Part shown: positions 39,253 through 48,024 of the stretch, one piece after another
How the letters are laid out: each line of letters starts with the position of its first letter
Position numbering within the stretch: position 1 is the stretch's first letter
Source: Allopusillimonas soli
GTDB taxonomy: Bacteria > Pseudomonadota > Gammaproteobacteria > Burkholderiales > Burkholderiaceae_B
NCBI RefSeq assembly: GCF_004153445.1
Contig: NZ_SDQC01000001.1
Coordinates: forward strand, 1,054,001 to 1,118,000
DNA length: 64,000 bases
Direction of reading: 5' to 3'
Made by a program: the position numbers and the translations under genes
Notes under the pieces: generated by a model
The model's input: only the letters and a program-made list of their open reading frames with translations
Told to the model about the DNA's origin: nothing
Databases searched by the model: none

Positions 39253-40242
39253 ATGTCAAGCGCCATCGCCCTTGTTATTCATCCAGGCTTCCAGTTGCTT
39301 GATGCGGCCGGGCCCGCAGCGGCCTTCGAAATTGCCGGGCGCCTCAGCACGGGCTACTACGATCTAAGCCTTATCGCCCCCATCGAAGGCAGGGTTGAGA
39401 GTTCATCGGGCATTCCCCTGGATGCCCGAAAGCTTCACGCCGGCCCTTTTGACACCATCGTCGTTGCGGGTGGAGAAATCATCCGAGATATGGATGCAGT
39501 CCGGCAAATCATAGGCTGGCTTTCCCGGGCTCAAGCGCGGCGCATCGCCAGCGTCTGTTCGGGTGCCTTTCTGCTGGCTGAAGCAGGCCTGCTGAACGGT
39601 CGCCGCGCCACAACACACTGGGCCAGCAGCGATCATTTTCGCCAACGCTATCCGCAGGTTACCCTGGAGCCGGATCGCATATTCATACAGGACGGCAACA
39701 TCTGGACATCGGCCGGCATTTCCGCTGGCATAGACTTGGCGCTTGCACTGATAGAAGCTGATCTTGGCCCCGACATTGCGCGTCGAACCGCGCAGCAGCT
39801 CGTCGTACACCATCGCCGCCCCGGCGGCCAGTCGCAGTTCTCGGCCCTGGTGGAGCTGGGCGGCGCATCGGGCCGGTTCGGCGACACCATCGCCTGGATT
39901 CGAGCGCATCTTGCCGACACAATCACTGTCGAACGGCTCGCAGACCAAGCAGCCATGAGCCCGCGCAACTTCGCCCGCGCATTTCTACGGGAAACCGGCA
40001 GCACACCAGCCAAGGCAGTTGAGCGTCTGCGCCTTGAAGCCGCCCGCGTTCTGGTCGAGAACGGTTGCACACCACTTGACCGCATCGCACAATGCACTGG
40101 CTTCGCTGATCCGGGCCGCATGCGCCGCGCCTTCCTGCGCAATTTCGGCCAACCTCCTCAAGCGCTTCGGCGTGCCGCACATGGCAGCAATAGCTTGCCT
40201 GACATTCCCTGTCAGACCAAGACTGACACGGGCCTTGCCTGA
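39253..40242 (+). CDS. GlxA-family AraC regulator (DJ-1/PfpI plus AraC HTH)
   Basis: 329 aa. The N-terminal DJ-1/PfpI domain (about 1-180) carries CSGAFLLAEAGLLNGRRATTHW; the C-terminal AraC HTH pair includes DTITVERLADQAAMSPRNFARAF and the second helix LDRIAQCTGFADPGRMRRAFLRNFGQPPQ-type pattern. GlxA-like regulators sense small metabolites. It probably controls the divergent membrane DJ-1 gene. No Ku/LigD link is implied by the 120-base gap downstream. Confidence 0.92.
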   Translation: MSSAIALVIHPGFQLLDAAGPAAAFEIAGRLSTGYYDLSLIAPIEGRVESSSGIPLDARKLHAGPFDTIVVAGGEIIRDMDAVRQIIGWLSRAQARRIASVCSGAFLLAEAGLLNGRRATTHWASSDHFRQRYPQVTLEPDRIFIQDGNIWTSAGISAGIDLALALIEADLGPDIARRTAQQLVVHHRRPGGQSQFSALVELGGASGRFGDTIAWIRAHLADTITVERLADQAAMSPRNFARAFLRETGSTPAKAVERLRLEAARVLVENGCTPLDRIAQCTGFADPGRMRRAFLRNFGQPPQALRRAAHGSNSLPDIPCQTKTDTGLA

Positions 40243-40362
40243 TCCAACATGAGTCAAGCCAGCCCATGCACGGCGCGGCCGTGTGTAGGTCAGGCCAATA
40301 CAGGGCCAGCCAGGCGCAGGCACGACACATGCTAGGCGATTGGCATTCGAACGGAGGAACGC

Positions 40363-41376
40363 ATGGCGACATCCAGCAAGCGCGCCCTGTGGAAGGGTGC
40401 CATCTCATTTGGGCTGGTGCATATTCCAATTGCCCTGCACTCGGCCACAGCCAGCCAGGGTATCGACTTCGATTGGCTCGACAGACGCACCATGGACCCG
40501 GTGGGGTACAAGCGAGTGAACAAAGTCACTGGCAAGGAAGTAGACCGAGACGACATTGTGAAAGGCGTGGAGTATGACGATGGAGAATACGTCGTCCTTT
40601 CCGCCGAGGAAATATCGGCAGCCTATCCGAAAACCACGCAAACCATAGAAATAGAATCGTTTGTATCCATAGACGACATTCCGTTCGTGTACCTGGACAG
40701 GCCTTATTACACATCCCCCATAGGCAAAGGCGACAAGGTCTATGCCTTGCTACGCGAGATACTCCACAAGACGAACAAGGTCGGCGTTGCGAAAGTCGTT
40801 ATTCAGACGAGACAGCATCTCGCTGTTCTCATGGCCTGCGGGCCGGCGCTCATTCTCAACCTCCTGCGCTGGAGCGACGAGATCCGATCTTGGGAGGACT
40901 TGAACCCGCCCGCGCGTGGACCAAAGGGCGCAGGATTGACGGACAAGGAAATGAAAATGGGCGAGCAACTGGTCGAGGACATGAGCGCCCCCTGGAAGCC
41001 CGAGCAATTCAGCGACTCCTTCCGCGAACAGATTCTGGCGCTCGTCAGAGAAAAGGCAGAGGCGGGAGAAACCGAATCTGTCAGCGAACCTGAATCACAT
41101 GAGCACAAAGACGGCAGTGCAAAAATACTTGATCTCACAGAAATGCTGCGCCGCAGCCTGGACAAAGACGGGAAAACGACAAGAAAACCATCTGGAGCGG
41201 CCAAATCCGTCACGAAAACCGCGAAATCCAGCCAAGGAAAGCGGTCCGCAGGCGGGGCATCAAAGAAGGCTGCTTCCAAAGACAATGCTTCAAAAGACAA
41301 GAAGGCGCGCAAGTCCACTCGCTCCACAGCCAAAAAAGCCTCTCGCAAAACTTCTGGCGGACGCAAGGCCGCATAG
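40363..41376 (+). CDS. ku: Non-homologous end-joining protein Ku
   Basis: 337 aa. The Ku core (residues about 10-250) has LWKGAISFGLVHIPIAL, IVKGVEYDDGEYVVLSAEE and the FVYLDRPYYTSP segment. The last 80 residues are a long Lys/Ser/Ala-rich tail, typical of bacterial Ku proteins that use it for DNA binding or LigD recruitment. Ku binds double-strand break ends as a ring dimer. It is followed 9 bases later by ligD. Confidence 0.96.
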   Translation: MATSSKRALWKGAISFGLVHIPIALHSATASQGIDFDWLDRRTMDPVGYKRVNKVTGKEVDRDDIVKGVEYDDGEYVVLSAEEISAAYPKTTQTIEIESFVSIDDIPFVYLDRPYYTSPIGKGDKVYALLREILHKTNKVGVAKVVIQTRQHLAVLMACGPALILNLLRWSDEIRSWEDLNPPARGPKGAGLTDKEMKMGEQLVEDMSAPWKPEQFSDSFREQILALVREKAEAGETESVSEPESHEHKDGSAKILDLTEMLRRSLDKDGKTTRKPSGAAKSVTKTAKSSQGKRSAGGASKKAASKDNASKDKKARKSTRSTAKKASRKTSGGRKAA

Positions 41377-41385
41377 GAGATACCT

Positions 41386-43878
41386 ATGGCTCGCATTGAT
41401 CCATTGAAACGCTATAAGGAAAAACGGGATTTCTCCGCCACACCGGAACCCGCCGCCGGAGGCGCGCCAAATCAACGCTCCCCCGCATTTGTGGTTCAGA
41501 AGCACTGGGCACGGCGCCTGCATTACGATTTTCGGCTTGAGTTGGACGGCGCCATGAAAAGCTGGGCTGTTCCCAAAGGACCCAGCCTCGATCCAGCTGA
41601 CAAGCGTATGGCCGTGCATGTCGAGGATCACCCTATTTCCTACAATCAGTTCGAAGGCCACATTCCGGAGGGCGAATACGGCGCAGGCAAGGTCATTATC
41701 TGGGACAGAGGTACATGGGAGCCCTCCCACAACCCTCGCAAAGGATATCGGGAGGGCAAGCTGACTTTTGTCCTCCATGGACACAAGCTCAAGGGCAAAT
41801 GGGCGCTAGTGCGCATGAAAGGAAAAGATGACCGGCAGGAGGCTTGGCTGCTCATCAAGGAGCAAGATGATCATGCCCGCCCCGCCACCGCCTTCAATAT
41901 CGTCGAGGCGCTGCCAGATAGCGTCGCAGCGCCAAGCGGCAAACACGCCGCCCTGCCGTCTACTTTGAAGCCCGAGCTGGCCACGCTGGTGGATGCGCCG
42001 CCCAGGCGGCCGCAGGACTGGATCTATGAGATCAAGTACGACGGCTATCGCCTGCTCACCCGCATCGAAGCCCAGACCGTGCAGCTGATGACACGTAGCG
42101 GCAACGACTGGACGGAACGGCTCCCGCATCTTGCTCGTGCGCTGCGCAACATGCGGCTGCCGTCGGGCTGGTACGATGGGGAAATTGTCGTCATGAACGA
42201 CCAAGGTCTGCCCGATTTTCAATCATTGCAGAATGCCTTCGACAAAGCGCGCACGAAGGACATCCGCTATTACCTGTTTGATCTGCCTTACTGCGATGGA
42301 CTGGATCTGCGAGCCGTTCCACTCGAGGCGCGGCGCGCACAGTTGGAACATCTGCTGCGACAGCCGCGCGCCGGCACGGACAGCTCCGTGCTGTTCAGCA
42401 CAGCCTTTGATGCGCCCGCCGGTGAAATCCAGGCCACTGCATGCAAGTTGGGACTCGAGGGTGTGATAGGCAAGAAGAAAGGCTCGCACTATGTCTCCCG
42501 CCGTTCCGCCGACTGGATCAAGCTTAAATGCGGACACAGACAGGAGTTCGTTATCGTGGGCTATACAGACCCCAAGGGCTCGCGCAGCGGCCTGGGCTCA
42601 CTGTTGCTGGCGGTCCACGACAAGCATGGTGAGTTGCGCTATGCAGGCAATGTGGGAACAGGATTCAACAATGCAAGCCTTAGCCGGATACGCAGCCAGC
42701 TAGACGCACTCGGCACGCAAGTCAGCCCGCTTGCACAGCGCGCTGTTACGCAAGGAAAACCACACTGGGTAAAACCTTGTCTGCTGGCTGAGGTGTCCTT
42801 TGCCCAATGGACACGCGGCGGCCGAATACGGCATGCGGTGTTTCATGGTTTGCGCACCGATAAACCCGCCAAGGCAATCATCAGGGAAACAGACATGCAC
42901 GCACAAGCAACAGACTCGCGCGATGCCGATGCGCGCAGCACTCATAAGCATCGCAACGTCTCTTCTCCAAAAGCCGGCAAGACAGCCCATGTCGGCAAGA
43001 TAAAAGTGACTCATCCTGACCGCATCATTGATGCGGCGTCTGGCACAAGCAAGATGGATGTCGTGCAGTACTACGCACAGGTGGCTGGGGTAATGATGCC
43101 ACATTTGAAACAAAGGCCTGTGTCACTGGTCCGGGCCCCGGACGGCGTGAAGGGGGAGATGTTCTTCCAGAAGCATATGGAAACCACGAACATGACGGGG
43201 GTGCGCACCCTGTCCCAGGATCTCGACCCAGGACATGCGCCACTGATCGAGGTGGCAACCGGCGCGGGGCTGCCGTCGGCCGCGCAAATGAACGTACTTG
43301 AGTTTCATACATGGAACGCTTTGCGGACACTCATCGACAAGCCTGATCGCATTACATTCGATCTGGATCCAGGCAAAGGGACCCGCTGGCAGGATATGCA
43401 GGAAGCCGCCCTACTGCTGCGTGCCTTTCTGCTGGAGCTGTCGCTGCAGCCATTCTGCAAAACCAGCGGCGGCAAGGGACTGCATGTCGTCGTGCCGATT
43501 CAGCGGCGTCACGACTGGGATACCGTCAAGGGCTTCTCGCAAGCCGTGGTCCAGCATCTGGCGCGAACCTTGCCCAATCGCTTCACCGCCAAAAGCGGAC
43601 CACGTAATCGTGTAGGAAAAATTTTCATTGACTACCTGCGCAATGGCCGAGGGGCCACTACGGTAAGCGCATGGTCCCTGCGCGCCCGCAAGGGCATGGG
43701 CGTATCAGTACCCATATTCTGGAGCGAAGTGGAAAAGCTGGACAGCGCCGCGCACTGGCATATCGGCAACATCAACGATCGCCTGGATGAGGGAAACGCA
43801 CCCTGGGCAGACTACGCATCCTCAAGCACCACGCTGAGCCGGGCGATGAAGGTGCTGGATTACAAGGCAAGAAGGTAG
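41386..43878 (+). CDS. ligD: Multifunctional end-joining DNA ligase LigD
   Basis: 830 aa with domain order phosphoesterase (about 33-190), ATP-dependent ligase (about 205-490), polymerase/primase (about 535-825). The phosphoesterase has HYDFRLELDG and HVEDHP; the ligase nucleophile is Lys217 in EIKYDGYRL, with GVIGKKKGSHY as a later motif; the polymerase has the catalytic DLDPG and SGGKGLHVVVP. With Ku it trims, fills and seals double-strand breaks. AGGAG sits before the ATG; Ku and LigD form an operon. A low-complexity linker separates ligase and polymerase. Confidence 0.95.
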   Translation: MARIDPLKRYKEKRDFSATPEPAAGGAPNQRSPAFVVQKHWARRLHYDFRLELDGAMKSWAVPKGPSLDPADKRMAVHVEDHPISYNQFEGHIPEGEYGAGKVIIWDRGTWEPSHNPRKGYREGKLTFVLHGHKLKGKWALVRMKGKDDRQEAWLLIKEQDDHARPATAFNIVEALPDSVAAPSGKHAALPSTLKPELATLVDAPPRRPQDWIYEIKYDGYRLLTRIEAQTVQLMTRSGNDWTERLPHLARALRNMRLPSGWYDGEIVVMNDQGLPDFQSLQNAFDKARTKDIRYYLFDLPYCDGLDLRAVPLEARRAQLEHLLRQPRAGTDSSVLFSTAFDAPAGEIQATACKLGLEGVIGKKKGSHYVSRRSADWIKLKCGHRQEFVIVGYTDPKGSRSGLGSLLLAVHDKHGELRYAGNVGTGFNNASLSRIRSQLDALGTQVSPLAQRAVTQGKPHWVKPCLLAEVSFAQWTRGGRIRHAVFHGLRTDKPAKAIIRETDMHAQATDSRDADARSTHKHRNVSSPKAGKTAHVGKIKVTHPDRIIDAASGTSKMDVVQYYAQVAGVMMPHLKQRPVSLVRAPDGVKGEMFFQKHMETTNMTGVRTLSQDLDPGHAPLIEVATGAGLPSAAQMNVLEFHTWNALRTLIDKPDRITFDLDPGKGTRWQDMQEAALLLRAFLLELSLQPFCKTSGGKGLHVVVPIQRRHDWDTVKGFSQAVVQHLARTLPNRFTAKSGPRNRVGKIFIDYLRNGRGATTVSAWSLRARKGMGVSVPIFWSEVEKLDSAAHWHIGNINDRLDEGNAPWADYASSSTTLSRAMKVLDYKARR

Positions 43879-43942
43879 CGTCCGCGCCGTATCCTGTTCA
43901 GGTCAGTTGATGCAGGTCAATCGTCGGTATCTTCCGGAGCAA

Positions 43943-44120
43943 TCAGCTACCAATCGGCTCAATGCCAAGAGTATTGAGCCTCGCGATCATATCGGGCTGT
44001 TTTACAATCTCGCGCACGGCCTGTTCAAGTTTGCGCATAATACCCGACGGCGTGCCAGTCGGCGCAAACAGCGCCGACCCCATAACTCATTTGAGCCTTG
44101 CCACCGCTTGCGGCATATTC
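43943..44120 (-). pseudogene. Remnant of a Bug/TctC-type binding protein
   Basis: On the minus strand a frame of about 46 codons (44083 down to the stop at 43943) reads ALFAPTGTPSGIMRKLEQ, then VREIVKQPDMIARLNTLGIE, the C-terminal signature of Bug solute-binding proteins. Just upstream, in another frame, EYAASGGKAQMSYGVG (44120 to about 44075) continues the same domain, so a frameshift separates the parts near a GGGG run. Everything N-terminal is missing. This is a decayed fragment at the boundary between ligD and the low-GC island. The rest of 43879-44377, about 500 bases, holds no other supportable gene. Confidence 0.7.
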
Positions 44121-44377
44121 CAAACTCACTTCAGGGGAAATAAGACAGAGATCGTTCGTACAACCGGTTCAGCGCTACCTACGGACAGAAGCCGTCCACC
44201 TCGATTCAACGCCGCCGTAATTACATTAAGACATGAAAGGCGGTGTATACCTTGCGTATTACTATTTTCCTTCGATGGTGCCAGGAAGGTCTCATATGCG
44301 TACAAGTGCCCATGACCTCGACCCTTCCGATTAAACAGCAGCATGCTCCCACGCCGCACATGCACGCTACACGACCG

Positions 44378-45082
44378 TCAGACGGCCTCAGCCGCACCAA
44401 ATTCCCGGCTCAGCTCTTTAGCGGCTGCAACTAAAAGCTGACGTGCCTCACTATTGGCAAGAGGGTCGAAACGGGAGGTAGGGCCAGATATAGTCAAGGC
44501 CCCCATCAGCAGGTTATCCACACCAAATACTGGGGCTGATAACGAGGATGTTTCCTCCTGCCCGATATTTGAAGAGTGAGCCAGAAATCCCTGCTCGGGG
44601 AGAATGTCGTGTTCGGGCCGCTCACTGGAAAAACGCTGAAAAATCCGCCCCGTCGCAGTTTCATCTATGGGCCACAAGCTCCCAGGCTGAACACTCACCC
44701 GTAAAGACCGTGGAGACTCGACACGGTACAAACATAAGCGCAAGTCATTTTGCCGCACATAATAAGAGGCGCTCTCCTGCGTTGCCGTGGCTAACCTTTG
44801 TAGCAATGGCGTGATGTGATGCGCCGCGTCGAACGCCTTTTCATAGGTTTTCCCTAGCCGCAGCGCACTCACACCCAGCTGGTATTTTCCATCCGATCGT
44901 TTGAATGCGTACCCGTGTCGCTCAAACGAAAGAAGGTAGCGACAAATAACGCTTTTGAAAAGTCCCGTTTCGCGCTCGAGTTCCGGGAGTGAAACGATAC
45001 CCCCTTTCTTCATGAACGCCTCAAGAATGCTTAGCGTGCGCTCCGCCGCTGCAACTGCCCGGTCCACAGGAGCTCTCGGCAT
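44378..45082 (-). CDS. IclR-family transcriptional regulator
   Basis: 234 aa. The N-terminal winged HTH (VAAAERTLSILEAF, VSLPELERETGLFKSVICRYL) is followed by the IclR effector domain (GSLWPIDETATGRIFQRF, LSAPVFGVDNLLMGALTISGP). IclR members respond to aromatic or small acid metabolites. It diverges from the tauD-like operon across 209 AT-rich bases and is the likely local regulator of it. Confidence 0.92.
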   Translation of the reverse strand: MPRAPVDRAVAAAERTLSILEAFMKKGGIVSLPELERETGLFKSVICRYLLSFERHGYAFKRSDGKYQLGVSALRLGKTYEKAFDAAHHITPLLQRLATATQESASYYVRQNDLRLCLYRVESPRSLRVSVQPGSLWPIDETATGRIFQRFSSERPEHDILPEQGFLAHSSNIGQEETSSLSAPVFGVDNLLMGALTISGPTSRFDPLANSEARQLLVAAAKELSREFGAAEAV

Positions 45083-45291
45083 GACTCAGTAATCTCATAA
45101 ATTCCTCGTAACGTAGCAGTATACCTGCCAGTTGGATGACTCATGTTCCGCTGTTTCTTCCTGCGGTTATTTTTTTCTTTCATTTCCTTTTTCATAATGC
45201 TATTATGTTTTGGTACTTAATCATTGATGATAATCCCGCACGTTTAGTGGAGTGGACGTTGTGAACTCATCGTCTGAAGAAGGAGGTTCAT

Positions 45292-46317
45292 ATGAATAGC
45301 AGGTATATTCCTGTAACTGATGCAAGTGCCTGGAAAGCGGCGGACCTGCAAAATGATCAGTCTTGGATTTATCGTTTTAGCGATAAAGACATCCAGAAAC
45401 TGAATGCCGCGTTGGCGCGTGTAAGACACATCCCCATTACAGAGATACGTAAGCAGGACTTTGATATTGGGCACCTCGAAGGTGTGGTAGAGCGCATCAG
45501 TATGCAGATCGAAGACGGCATAGGGCTGGCAGTACTACGCGGCCTGCCGGTCTTGGATTACACCAAAGATGATGCATCCCGCATCTACTGGGGCCTGGGG
45601 CAATACATTGGCTGCCCCGTCACCCAGAACTCTCGAGCACATTTACTCGGACATGTGAAAGACGAAGGGGTAGCCTACGGGCACACTACACGGGGCTATA
45701 ACACGTCGGCCAAGCTTAATTTCCACACGGACAATTGCGATATCGTGGGACTGCTATGTCTACGGGCAGCACGTAGCGGTGGTTTAAGCCGCCTGACCAG
45801 TGCCATGTCCATCTTCAATCTATTCCTGCAGAACCGGCCTGAGTTGTTACCGCCGCTGTTTGAAGGGTTTTACTTCGATCTGAAAGGTGAACAATTGCCA
45901 AATCGGCCCGAGATATCCACGCATCGGATTCCCGTATTCAGCGATCACGCTAGGAAGCTGAGCTGCAGGTACCTTCGCAATGCCATCGAGCCAGCGTTCG
46001 CAAAATCGGGGCAACCGTGCACTGAATCCCAGCGAGCAGCGCTTGACTATTTTGATCACCTCGCCGATTCGCCTGAACTATGTTTCGAAATGGAAATGCA
46101 GCCAGGCGATATGCAACTTCTGAATAACCACGTCATCGTCCATTCGCGCACAGCCTTTGAAGACTTCATTCAAGAAGACCAAAAGCGGCATCTTTTGCGG
46201 CTCTGGCTACGCACGGACTACCGCCCCTTGGCCACGGAGTTTGCGGAGCGTTTTGGCCCTGGCACCGCTCGCATGGGCGTTCCTACGCCTCTTGCAATGG
46301 AGCAAATTCAGTCATGA
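45292..46317 (+). CDS. TauD/TfdA-family Fe(II)/2-oxoglutarate dioxygenase
   Basis: 341 aa, preceded by AGGAGG. The 2-His-1-Asp iron site is present: His145 and Asp147 (NFHTDNCD) and distal His284 (NNHVIVHSR); Arg in RHLLRLWLR binds 2-oxoglutarate. The protein is like the broad TauD/TfdA set that hydroxylates small acids, including taurine, carnitine-like and phenoxyacid substrates, but its substrate is not identified. It is the first gene of a five-gene operon and overlaps the RraA-like gene by four bases. Codon use is distinctly less GC-rich than upstream. Confidence 0.9.
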   Translation: MNSRYIPVTDASAWKAADLQNDQSWIYRFSDKDIQKLNAALARVRHIPITEIRKQDFDIGHLEGVVERISMQIEDGIGLAVLRGLPVLDYTKDDASRIYWGLGQYIGCPVTQNSRAHLLGHVKDEGVAYGHTTRGYNTSAKLNFHTDNCDIVGLLCLRAARSGGLSRLTSAMSIFNLFLQNRPELLPPLFEGFYFDLKGEQLPNRPEISTHRIPVFSDHARKLSCRYLRNAIEPAFAKSGQPCTESQRAALDYFDHLADSPELCFEMEMQPGDMQLLNNHVIVHSRTAFEDFIQEDQKRHLLRLWLRTDYRPLATEFAERFGPGTARMGVPTPLAMEQIQS

Positions 46318-47009
46318 CCCTACTTCAATTAAAAAAATCCATTCAAGGCAACTTGCTGCGGATGGATGAATCGCTTGTGACTCGCGCTGCACCCATACCA
46401 TGCGCGACACTCTCCGATGCAATGAAGGGGCGCGGCACACTGAACAGTCGCATAAAAGCACTATCAAGCCATATGCGGGTATGCGGTCCAGCACTGACAG
46501 TAGAGACCGCAGCAGGTGACAACCTTATGTTTCATGCCGCACTCGCACAGGCAAGACCCGGAGATGTCATCGTTGTCGACGGCCATGGGTATCAAGATCG
46601 TGCCATCTGTGGAGAAATTATGGCCACGCAGGCCAAAGCGCTCGGCGTAGCCGGGTTTATCGTAGATGCCGCTGTGCGAGACGTACAAATTCTGGCAAAA
46701 GGTGACTTTCCCGTCTTTTCCATAGGAACTCATCCACTGGGTCCGACTAAGTCGGGGCAAGGCCGTATCAATTTCCCCGTAACAGTCGGCGGAATCATCG
46801 TGTATCCGGGTGATCTCATAGTAGGAGATGCGGATGGTGTCGTCGCCATAGGTCACGACGACATTGAGCACGTACTGAAACTCGCAATAACGAAGCTGAA
46901 GAACGAGGAACAAAGAATCAAAGCCATACACAACGGAGAACCCATCGCCCCGTGGCTGAAAGCACATCTGAATAAGCTGGGGCTACTGCGTTTTGACGCT
47001 GAGCGCTAA
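46314..47009 (+). CDS. RraA-like aldolase/decarboxylase (HMG aldolase family)
   Basis: 231 aa. The RraA/4-hydroxy-4-methyl-2-oxoglutarate aldolase signature is visible: DVIVVDGHGYQDRAICGEIMA, VAGFIVDAAVRDV and the C-terminal DLIVGDADGVVAI. Members cleave HMG or 4-carboxy-HMG to pyruvate plus oxaloacetate or pyruvate, and decarboxylate oxaloacetate; others have no enzymatic assignment. It overlaps the dioxygenase stop (ATGA). It probably supplies a terminal C-C cleavage in the pathway of this operon. Confidence 0.9.
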   Translation: MTLLQLKKSIQGNLLRMDESLVTRAAPIPCATLSDAMKGRGTLNSRIKALSSHMRVCGPALTVETAAGDNLMFHAALAQARPGDVIVVDGHGYQDRAICGEIMATQAKALGVAGFIVDAAVRDVQILAKGDFPVFSIGTHPLGPTKSGQGRINFPVTVGGIIVYPGDLIVGDADGVVAIGHDDIEHVLKLAITKLKNEEQRIKAIHNGEPIAPWLKAHLNKLGLLRFDAER

Positions 47010-47052
47010 TGCTGCGCAAAAACTATGACCACTACTCACAACAGGAGACACC

Positions 47053-48024
47053 GTGAAAATTATCAAGTATCTATTAATGACTGCGTCCATGACGTTAGCG
47101 ATGTACGCTCACGCATCATCCGATTCATACCCGGAACACCCCATCCGGACAATCGTACCGTTCGCTCCAGGAGGCAATGCCGACGTTACTGCGCGCCTAG
47201 TCACAGATGCATTATCCAAAAAACTAGGGCAGCCTTTTGTCATCGAGAATAAAAGCGGGGCTGGTGGGCTTGTCGGTGGTACAGCCGTAGCTCGTGCCAA
47301 GCCCGATGGCTATACCATTATGTCTGGCACCGGAGGGCCTATTTTTGCTAGCGCAGTCGTTGCAGGTACCCGTGCACCTTACACTTTACGGGACCTCGCT
47401 CCTATTGGTCGAATTAGTACGGTCCCTCTTCTTCTGGTAGTAAACAGTAAGTCTCCTTATTCAACCTTCGATCAGTTTGCTGCGTCGAGTAAAAAACGTT
47501 CAGGAAAGCTCAGTGTAGGGCACGCGGGTCACGCCACCACAAACCACGTGTCGGTATTACAACTGCAGAAAGCCTTAAAGACTACCTTCATTGTCACTCC
47601 ATATAAGGGCTCTTCTCCAGCGATACAAGATCTTATAGGCAACCAAATCGATGCGGTTTCCGCTGAAGCCACTGCCTGCCTGCAATATGTTAAATCAGGG
47701 CAGCTGCGAGCACTGGCTATCATTGGAAGCAAGCGTTTGCCTTCTCTACCCAACGTTCCAACTATGAGTGAATTGAAAATTCAGGGTGTCAACGTCACCA
47801 CGTTCGCGGGTATGATGGCCCCAGCGCATACCCCTCAGAACGTTATAAATCAGCTTTCTCAAGCTCTTTCCGAGGTTCTGCATGACGCTGACTTTATCGA
47901 CCACCTGGAGCGCTTGGGCGGCGTCCCGGCTTACCTACCACCAGTCAAATTTTCGGCATTTCTGGTTGGTGAAAAAAATAAATATACGCGGCTGGTAGAA
48001 GAAGGCCTGATAGAGGTTAAATAA
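47053..48024 (+). CDS. Bug (TctC-like) periplasmic binding protein
   Basis: 323 aa with GTG start and AGGAG upstream. Signal peptide ends near AMYAHASS. Bug family motifs are present: YPEHPIRTIVPFAPGGNADVTARL, VIENKSGAGGLVGG, AKPDGYTIM, and the C-terminal LPNVPTMSELK. These proteins bind carboxylates for tripartite TctABC transporters or act as sensors; no TctA/TctB partners are adjacent. Different in sequence from the Bug remnant near 44.0 kb. The stop overlaps the next start by one base (TAATG). Confidence 0.92.
   Translation: MKIIKYLLMTASMTLAMYAHASSDSYPEHPIRTIVPFAPGGNADVTARLVTDALSKKLGQPFVIENKSGAGGLVGGTAVARAKPDGYTIMSGTGGPIFASAVVAGTRAPYTLRDLAPIGRISTVPLLLVVNSKSPYSTFDQFAASSKKRSGKLSVGHAGHATTNHVSVLQLQKALKTTFIVTPYKGSSPAIQDLIGNQIDAVSAEATACLQYVKSGQLRALAIIGSKRLPSLPNVPTMSELKIQGVNVTTFAGMMAPAHTPQNVINQLSQALSEVLHDADFIDHLERLGGVPAYLPPVKFSAFLVGEKNKYTRLVEEGLIEVK

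Noticed and set aside
43907-44143. Plus-strand 78-codon frame after ligD
   Set aside because: The minus strand here carries the Bug remnant; the plus-strand frame has an odd Arg/His-rich composition with no support.
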